NCBI RefSeq assembly: GCF_003112535.1
Contig: NZ_BEWA01000038.1
Span: 1-35,668, forward strand
Source of the DNA: Streptomyces rishiriensis
GTDB lineage: Bacteria; Actinomycetota; Actinomycetes; Streptomycetales; Streptomycetaceae
Direction of reading: 5' to 3'
DNA: 35,668 bases
Part shown: positions 31,031 through 35,668 of the stretch, piece by piece
Layout of the letters: each line of letters opens with the position of its first letter
Numbering within the stretch: position 1 is the stretch's first letter
The notes under the pieces: model-generated
The model's database searches: none
Told to the model about the DNA's origin: nothing
What the model saw: the letters and a program-made list of their open reading frames with translations, nothing else
Position numbers and translations under genes: made by a program

Positions 31031-32005
31031 TCAATACAGGCTGCGCAGGCCGAGGACGTCGCCCTTGCCGAGGGTGCGGGCGGCGGTGGAGCAGGCGAAC
31101 GAGCTCGCGTACATGGTGAGGTTCTCGTGTCCCTCGCCGGCGTGGCCCAGGCCGAAGACGTGCCCGGCCTCGTGCGTGGCGACGCTGCGCAGGTCGTACG
31201 CGCGCGTGCAGGCGTCGGACGGCTGGTCGGTGAACGCGTAGTCATGGGTGTTGAAGCGGACGTCGGCCTCCAGCAGCTCGTCCGGGCCGTCGGGCACCGG
31301 CCGGCTCCAGGAGCAGGTCGTGGCGACCGCCTCGGGGCCGATGTCGCCCGCGTCCCACACGTTCAGGCCGTCCCGGCGCACGCAGCGGGCCTCGCGGTCG
31401 ATGCCCGCCTCGTGGTCGGTGGTCGACAGATACCTGGCCCTGACGGTGACGGTGTCCTCGTAGCCGCAGTCGTTGCGGCCGGCGGTGATGGCGGCGACGG
31501 CGGCCTCGAAGGCGTGCCGGACCTCGGCGCGGGAGAGGTGGGCGGGCAGCGGGCCGTCGCCGAGGAACCACTCGTACGTGCCGTACTCCTTGCGCCCGGC
31601 GGTGACGTACGCGCCGTCGGCGCAGGGGGCGGGGGCGTCGGCACGGCGGCGGGGGCGGGCCCGCGCGTGGTCCGCGTCGTAGGCGTAGGAGACCCTGCCG
31701 TCGGCCGCGACCGCCATGGTGAAGTCCTGCGCCGAGCCGTCCGCGGTGAGCGCGTCGACGCTGACCGTGGTGCCGGGTTCGGGGACCGCGAGACCCGCGC
31801 CGTCGTGGGTGACCACGCGGCCGACGGCGCGGCAGTCCCGCACGGACGAGCCCGCGGGCAGGTCCTCGACGGTCAGCTCGCCGCGGGCCAGGGCGCACGC
31901 GGGCGTGCGCGGCGCCTCCCCCACGCACACCGCGGACAGCGACGCCGTCAGCACGAACGCCGCGATCGCCCTGCCGAGAGTCCCCGGTCCTCGCCGCCCT
32001 GCCAC
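31031..32005 (-). CDS. Secreted matrixin-like zinc metalloprotease
   Basis: 324 residues from GTG 32005, preceded by GAAGGGGAG at 6 nt (an in-frame ATG at 32071 lacks such a site). Signal peptide: MAGRRGPGTLGR then AIAAFVLTASLSAVCVG. Zinc motif ATHEAGHVFGLGH (278-288 HEAGHVFGLGH: HExxHxxGxxH) with Met-turn NLTMYASS (M298), the metzincin hallmark; all three zinc His are present. The region before it has paired cysteines (NDCGYED, REARCVRRD, TTCSWSR, SDACTRA). It is a single gene, 369 bp from the toxin start. Substrate unknown; self-released extracellular protease is likely. Confidence 0.9.
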   Translation of the reverse strand: MAGRRGPGTLGRAIAAFVLTASLSAVCVGEAPRTPACALARGELTVEDLPAGSSVRDCRAVGRVVTHDGAGLAVPEPGTTVSVDALTADGSAQDFTMAVAADGRVSYAYDADHARARPRRRADAPAPCADGAYVTAGRKEYGTYEWFLGDGPLPAHLSRAEVRHAFEAAVAAITAGRNDCGYEDTVTVRARYLSTTDHEAGIDREARCVRRDGLNVWDAGDIGPEAVATTCSWSRPVPDGPDELLEADVRFNTHDYAFTDQPSDACTRAYDLRSVATHEAGHVFGLGHAGEGHENLTMYASSFACSTAARTLGKGDVLGLRSLY

Positions 32006-32138
32006 CGCACACTCCCCTTCCGGCGCCGCGCCGTCGCGCGGAACGTGATCGCCCCGGAAGACACTAGCCATGCGGTTCGGGCGGGAACCCCGCCTCTCCG
32101 TGTCCGTTCGGGTGACCGGCCGGACGGGTGTTCACGGG

Positions 32139-32432
32139 CTACGGAGCCAGGTGCCGCTCCACGGTCGCCACCTTCGAGGTCAGCCCGTCGGTCACGCCGG
32201 GGCGGATGTCCGCCTTCAGGACCAGGGAGACGCGGGGGGCGCGTGCCTCGACGGCGGCCACGGCGCGCCGGACGACGTCCATCACCTCGTCCCACTCGCC
32301 CTCGACGGAGGTGAACATGGCGTCGGTGCGGTGGGGCAGGCCCGACTCGCGGACGACGCGGACGGCTTCGGCGACGTACTCGCCGACCTCCTCGCCGACG
32401 CCCAGCGGGGTGACCGAGAAGGCGACGATCAC
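32139..32432 (-). CDS. MTH1187/UPF0045-type thiamine-binding-like protein
   Basis: 97 residues. Ferredoxin-like alpha/beta small protein: VAFSVTPLGVGEEVGEYVAEAVRVV, SGLPHRTDAMFTSVEGEWDEVMDVVRRA and RVSLVLKADIRPG are the family's conserved stretches (YkoF/MTH1187). Members bind thiamine or a related small molecule; catalysis is not expected. GTG 32432 overlaps the TGA of the DUF3817 gene by 4 bp, so the pair forms an operon with DUF3817 first. Confidence 0.88.
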   Translation of the reverse strand: MIVAFSVTPLGVGEEVGEYVAEAVRVVRESGLPHRTDAMFTSVEGEWDEVMDVVRRAVAAVEARAPRVSLVLKADIRPGVTDGLTSKVATVERHLAP

Positions 32433-32773
32433 GCGTTCACCACGCCTTCGCTGCGGGCGCGGGAGGCGATGACCGCGTCCTCGGCCTCACGGCGCAGCTT
32501 GCGCTCGGCGAAGAACCCGCCGGTCGGCAGGACCGAGAGGACGAAGTAGAGGGCCGCAGTCTTCAGGGACCACTTGGTGCGGTTCCAGGCGTCCGCCCAG
32601 AAGAGCACGTACAGGACGAACAGCACGCCGTGGACCATGCCCATCACGGGCACCGCGTTGAAGTCGGTGGTCCGCTTCAGCACGGAGCAGACCAGCAGCA
32701 GGAGAAAGGACACGGCTTCGGGGGCGGAGACCAGACGCAGTCGGCGGAGGGCGGAGGCGGTCTTCAGGTCCAC
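32429..32773 (-). CDS. DUF3817 membrane protein (copy 2)
   Basis: 114 residues, GTG 32773 behind AAGGTGA. Membrane segments APEAVSFLLLLVCSVLK, VMGMVHGVLFVLYVLFWADAW and AALYFVLSVLPTGGFFAERKL. Conserved VHGVLFVLYV and PTGGFFAERK mark the same family as copy 1 (24536-24874). It is coupled to the MTH1187-type gene and lies behind a degenerate 8-bp repeat that would be in its leader. A MarR gene lies on the far side of the AIM24 genes. Function unknown. Confidence 0.88.
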   Translation of the reverse strand: MDLKTASALRRLRLVSAPEAVSFLLLLVCSVLKRTTDFNAVPVMGMVHGVLFVLYVLFWADAWNRTKWSLKTAALYFVLSVLPTGGFFAERKLRREAEDAVIASRARSEGVVNA

Positions 32774-32790
32774 GGGTCACCTTCGGGGGA

Positions 32791-32838
32791 GGTATCGAGG
32801 TACGGAGATACGGATGTATGGATGCATGGAGGCACGGC
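32791..32838. repeat. Degenerate 8-bp tandem repeat in the DUF3817 leader
   Basis: GGTATCGA, GGTACGGA, GATACGGA, TGTATGGA, TGCATGGA, GGCACGGC: six consecutive 8-bp units with the pattern NNYAYSGA, unusual for GC-rich DNA. Directly upstream of the ribosome site of DUF3817 copy 2. Confidence 0.7.
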
Positions 32839-32851
32839 GTCGGGCAGAGCG

Positions 32852-32877
32852 GCTTGTGAACGCACGCACAAGCGTTC
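32852..32877. promoter_or_regulatory. Two overlapping dyads in the DUF3817/AIM24 divergent region
   Basis: GCTTGTG (32852-32858) with CACAAGC (32867-32873), and GAACGC (32858-32863) with GCGTTC (32872-32877). They lie about 80 bp upstream of DUF3817 copy 2 and about 100 bp upstream of AIM24; candidate regulator site for both. Confidence 0.4.
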
Positions 32878-32963
32878 GTCCATTGTGGCAAACGGTCCCC
32901 CTAAGGGTGCGTTCAGGGTCGTTCTCCACCCCCGGGTGCTGTTCTGCGCACCCGGGTGGCGGA

Positions 32964-32969
32964 TACCTT
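32964..32969 (+). promoter_or_regulatory. -10 box of the first AIM24 gene (leaderless start)
   Basis: TACCTT followed by 6 nt and GTG 32976; no ribosome site. Confidence 0.4.
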
Positions 32970-32975
32970 CGCAGC

Positions 32976-33614
32976 GTGGCGATGTTTCGACTCCAAGGCA
33001 GCAAGGTGCTCGCCGTCGACATGACCGGGGACGCCGTGAAGGCGAAGAACGGCTCGATGGTCGCGTACGACGGGCAGATGGCCTTCAAGAAGCTCAGCGG
33101 CGGCGGCGAGGGCATCCGGGGCATGGTGACCCGGCGGCTCACCGGCGAGCAGATGACCGTGATGGAGGTGAAGGGTCAGGGCACGTGCTGGTTCGCCGAC
33201 CGTGCCTCCGAGATCAACCTCGTCCAGCTCCAGGGCGACAAGCTGTACGTCGAGTCGAGCAACCTGCTCGCGACCGACGCCGGCCTGCGGACGGGGACGA
33301 GCTTCACCGGGCTGCGCGGCGCGACCCAGGGCAACGGACTGTTCACGACGACCGTCGAGGGACACGGCCAGGCCGCGATCACCTCGGACGGCCCGGCCGT
33401 GGTGCTGCGCGTCAGTCCGCAGTACCCGCTGACCGTCGACCCCGGGGCGTACATCGCGCACCAGGGCGACGTCCGGCAGTCCTTCCAGTCCGGTGTGACG
33501 TTCCGCACCTTCATGGGCGAGGGCGGCGGCGAGGCCTTCCAGATCCGCTTCGAGGGGAACGGCCTGGTGTACGTCCAGCCGAGCGAGCGCAACACGATCG
33601 CGGGGGATGTGTGA
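32976..33614 (+). CDS. AIM24-family protein, first of three
   Basis: 212 residues from GTG 32976 (ATG two codons later at 32982 possible). All-beta AIM24/TIGR00266 fold: LAVDMTGDAVKAKNGSMVAYDGQMAFKK, GQGTCWFADRASEINLVQLQGDKLYVESSNLLA, and VDPGAYIAHQGDVRQSF (conserved H-x-G in the last third). No signal or membrane segment. In bacteria the role is not established; the family is trypsin-like in shape, homologous to the yeast mitochondrial protein. Followed after 1 bp by the second copy. Confidence 0.88.
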   Translation: MAMFRLQGSKVLAVDMTGDAVKAKNGSMVAYDGQMAFKKLSGGGEGIRGMVTRRLTGEQMTVMEVKGQGTCWFADRASEINLVQLQGDKLYVESSNLLATDAGLRTGTSFTGLRGATQGNGLFTTTVEGHGQAAITSDGPAVVLRVSPQYPLTVDPGAYIAHQGDVRQSFQSGVTFRTFMGEGGGEAFQIRFEGNGLVYVQPSERNTIAGDV

Positions 33615-33615
33615 C

Positions 33616-34266
33616 ATGACGTTCCGTGAGATCAACTCCAAGATCGTCGAAGCGACCGTGGTCCCCGGCCAGCGGCTCTACAGCCAGCGCGGCGCGATGC
33701 TCGCGTACCGCGGCGAGGTGTCCTTCACGCCCAACGTCCAGGGCGGCCAGGGCGGGGTGATGTCCATGATCGGCCGGCGGCTCGCCAACGAGGACACCCC
33801 GCTGATGACCGTCGAGGGCAGCGGCACGGTCCTCTTCGGGCACGGCGGCCACCACGTCCAGGTCATCCGGCTCACCGGCGACACGCTGTACGTCGAGGCG
33901 GACCGGCTGCTCGCCTTCGAGGGCACGCTCCAGCAGGGCACGATGTTCCTGGGATCCCAGGGCGGGGTCATGGGCATGGTCCGCGGCCAGATCAGCGGAC
34001 AGGGGCTGTTCACCACCACCCTCAAGGGCCAGGGGGCCGTCGCCGTGATGGCCCACGGCGGGGTCTTCGAGGTCCCCATCACCCCGCAGCGCCCGGTCCA
34101 CGTCGACCCCCAGGCCTATGTCGCCCACCACGGCGACGTCCGCAACAAGCTGTCGACCGCTCTCGGCTGGCGGGACATGGTGGGCCGCGGCTCCGGCGAG
34201 GCGTTCCAGCTGGAGCTCAGTGGCAGCGGTGCGGTGTTCGTCCAGGCGTCGGAGGAGAAGCTGTGA
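33616..34266 (+). CDS. AIM24-family protein, second of three
   Basis: 216 residues, ATG 33616 with GGGGGA 8 nt upstream (an ATG at 33607 overlapping the previous gene is less likely). The same architecture as its neighbour: VPGQRLYSQRGAMLAYRGEVSF, SGTVLFGHGGHHVQVIRLTGDTLYVEADRLLAFEGTLQ and VDPQAYVAHHGDVRNKL. Distinct Gly/Met-rich loops (GGQGGVMSMIG, SQGGVMGMVRG) are inserted where the first copy has others. The stop overlaps the third gene's start (GTGA). Confidence 0.9.
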   Translation: MTFREINSKIVEATVVPGQRLYSQRGAMLAYRGEVSFTPNVQGGQGGVMSMIGRRLANEDTPLMTVEGSGTVLFGHGGHHVQVIRLTGDTLYVEADRLLAFEGTLQQGTMFLGSQGGVMGMVRGQISGQGLFTTTLKGQGAVAVMAHGGVFEVPITPQRPVHVDPQAYVAHHGDVRNKLSTALGWRDMVGRGSGEAFQLELSGSGAVFVQASEEKL

Positions 34267-35075
34267 GCATGTACGGGGCTCCGGGCGGCGGCCCGACGGT
34301 GCACGACCCCATGACCCTCCCGGTCGACGACAACGTGAACAACTACACCTTCTGCGTGGAGCTCAAGGGGAGCCAGTGGTTCCTCCAGAAGGGGAAGATG
34401 ATCGCCTACTACGGGTCGATCGACTTCAACGGCGTCGGGCACGGCCGGCTGGACCGTCTGGTGCGCACTTCCTTTCATTCGCCTCTGCACGCGAGCGACT
34501 GGGTCGTGGCGGAGGGTTCGGGCAAGATGCTCCTCGCCGACCGGGCCTTCGACGTGAATTCGTACGACCTGGACGACGGCAACCTGACCATTCGCTCGGG
34601 CAATCTGCTCGCTTTTCAGCCAAGTCTGTCGCTCAAGCAGTCGATCGTGCCGGGATTCCTCACGCTCATCGGAACCGGAAAGTTCGTCGCCGCGTCCAAC
34701 GGTCCGGTGGTGTTCATGGAACCTCCCCTCCGGGTGGACCCCCAGGCGCTCGTCGGATGGGCCGACTGCCCCTCCCCGTGCCACCACTACGACCACGGGT
34801 ACCTGACGGGCGTGATGGGCGGTCTACGTGCACTGACGGGCCTGGGCGGCGCCTCCGGCGAGGAGCACCAGTTCGAGTTCGTGGGCGCCGGGACGGTCCT
34901 GCTGCAGTCGACCGAGATCCTGATGGCGGAGCAGGCGACGGGGGCGGTTCCGCACGAGCCGGGAGTGCCCGGATCGGGCGCCGGCGCGGGTGGTCACGGC
35001 GGTCCCGGAGCGCAATCCGGCGCACCGCGCCTTCCCGGACAGCTGGGTGACCTCCAGCGTCGCTTCGGGCTGTGA
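34263..35075 (+). CDS. AIM24-family protein, third of three, with Gly/Pro tail
   Basis: 270 residues, GTG 34263 overlapping the previous stop (an ATG at 34269 is also possible). N-terminal extension YGAPGGGPTVHDPMTLPV, then AIM24 fold: FLQKGKMIAYYGSIDF, SGKMLLADRAFDVNSYDLDDGNLTIRSGNLLAFQPSLSLKQ, VDPQALVGWADCPSPCHHYDHG. The last piece replaces the H-x-G loop of the other copies with a CPSPCHHYDHG cluster that could bind a metal. About 45 Gly/Ala/Pro residues (GSGAGAGGHGGPG) close the protein. Three coupled copies suggest a hetero-oligomer. Confidence 0.9.
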   Translation: MSMYGAPGGGPTVHDPMTLPVDDNVNNYTFCVELKGSQWFLQKGKMIAYYGSIDFNGVGHGRLDRLVRTSFHSPLHASDWVVAEGSGKMLLADRAFDVNSYDLDDGNLTIRSGNLLAFQPSLSLKQSIVPGFLTLIGTGKFVAASNGPVVFMEPPLRVDPQALVGWADCPSPCHHYDHGYLTGVMGGLRALTGLGGASGEEHQFEFVGAGTVLLQSTEILMAEQATGAVPHEPGVPGSGAGAGGHGGPGAQSGAPRLPGQLGDLQRRFGL

Positions 35076-35090
35076 GCGGTAGTCTGCGGA

Positions 35091-35122
35091 GTGTGACATC
35101 GAACGCGTGCGCACCGTCACAC
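35091..35122. terminator. Inverted repeat after the AIM24 operon
   Basis: GTGTGAC (35091-35097) and GTCACAC (35116-35122) with palindrome GTGCGCAC inside. It may be a weak terminator or part of the MarR regulatory region. Confidence 0.35.
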
Positions 35123-35155
35123 CACCCTCACTAGTTCGCCTTTCAACATTTTAGG

Positions 35156-35161
35156 TAGACT
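35156..35161 (+). promoter_or_regulatory. -10 box of MarR copy 2 (leaderless start)
   Basis: TAGACT followed by 6 nt and ATG 35168. The stretch 35140-35168 is strikingly AT-rich, as expected of a promoter/operator; no ribosome site is present. Confidence 0.5.
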
Positions 35162-35167
35162 TCATTT

Positions 35168-35644
35168 ATGGAGACCGACACGGCCACTCGGTGGCTGACC
35201 GATGCGGAGCAGTGCGCCTGGCGCACCCATCTGGATGTCAACAGACTGTTGACGTACCAGCTCGAAAAGGATCTGCAGCCGTTCGGCCTGACCATGAACG
35301 ACTACGAGATCCTCGTGAACCTCTCCGAGTCGGAGGGCTTCCGGATGCGGATGAGCGACCTCGCGTCCGCCACCCTCCAGTCCAAGAGCCGTCTCTCGCA
35401 CCAGATCACCCGCATGGAGAACGCGGACCTGGTGCGCCGTGAGAACTGCGAGTCGGACCGCCGCGGCCTGTACGCGGTCCTGACCGAGCACGGCATGGAG
35501 ACGATGCAGAAGGTCTCGCCGCATCATGTGGACTCCGTGCGGCGGCACTTCATCGACCTTCTCTCCCCCGAGGCCCTGGCGGAACTCTCCAAGGCCCTCA
35601 AGCCCGTCGCGGAACACCTCCGCGGGCATCGGGGACGGCCGTAG
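35168..35644 (+). CDS. MarR-family regulator (copy 2)
   Basis: 158 residues. Helix-rich MarR fold: LTYQLEKDLQPFGLTMNDYEILVNLSE, LASATLQSKSRLSHQITRMENADLV (recognition helix) and wing RENCESDRRGLYAVLTEHG. One Cys lies in the wing (ENCESD) and another at C17 (AEQCAW), so a redox-sensing role is possible. Acts on an AT-rich operator upstream, by position. The gene ends 24 bp before the window edge. Same family as 24937-25443 but only loosely similar. Confidence 0.9.
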   Translation: METDTATRWLTDAEQCAWRTHLDVNRLLTYQLEKDLQPFGLTMNDYEILVNLSESEGFRMRMSDLASATLQSKSRLSHQITRMENADLVRRENCESDRRGLYAVLTEHGMETMQKVSPHHVDSVRRHFIDLLSPEALAELSKALKPVAEHLRGHRGRP

Positions 35645-35668
35645 GCTGCCCTCCCCGGCCAGGCGATC

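Overview
The window is very GC-rich chromosomal DNA with Streptomyces character: GC-ending codons, GTG starts, families such as DUF6230/DUF6114/DUF3817, a TTA codon restricted to one accessory gene, and a carbon-metabolism gene order that I recall from the Streptomyces core chromosome. No tRNA, rRNA, CRISPR array, transposase or integrase was seen.

Layout. 2-3989 (+): end of trehalose synthase, maltokinase and glycogen branching enzyme, part of the GlgE trehalose-to-alpha-glucan route. 4229-6520 (-): a HelD-type RNA-polymerase-associated ATPase. 6496-6630 (+): a candidate small RNA with a near-consensus promoter and a strong terminator, antisense to the 5' edge of helD. 6641-7398 (-): MerR regulator and thioredoxin, overlapping by 4 bp. 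7704-11602: dicarboxylate symporter divergent from a CitA/DcuS-type kinase and its response regulator, a transport-and-sensing unit. 11876-18819: Xre-type regulator, phosphofructokinase (-), then phosphotransacetylase, acetate kinase and pyruvate kinase (+), a glycolysis/acetate overflow cluster. 19006-21833 (-): three exported or membrane proteins (DUF6230, DUF6114, Ser/Asp-rich secreted protein), preceded by about 640 bp of structured non-coding DNA. 22477-25443: CnoX/YbbN-like thioredoxin-TPR protein, TetR, DUF3817 and MarR.

25623-30662 (-) is the accessory part: a 1299-residue secreted Ala-rich coiled-coil protein ending in a candidate PD-(D/E)xK nuclease tip, a DUF6086 protein overlapping its stop codon (probable immunity protein), a strong hairpin, and a small lipoprotein. 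The tip DNA is visibly AT-richer than the flanks and the toxin gene carries a TTA codon at residue 7, implying bldA (developmental) control. 31031-35644 returns to core-like genes: matrixin-like protease, MTH1187-type protein, a second DUF3817, three tandem AIM24-family genes and a second MarR.

The points I find most worth checking are the sRNA at 6496-6630, the bldA-gated toxin/immunity/lipoprotein module, the dyad-rich leader at 22038-22393 with mutually exclusive hairpins, and a set of eight genes (mostly regulators) whose start codon sits 6-8 nt after a TAnnnT -10 box, implying leaderless mRNAs.
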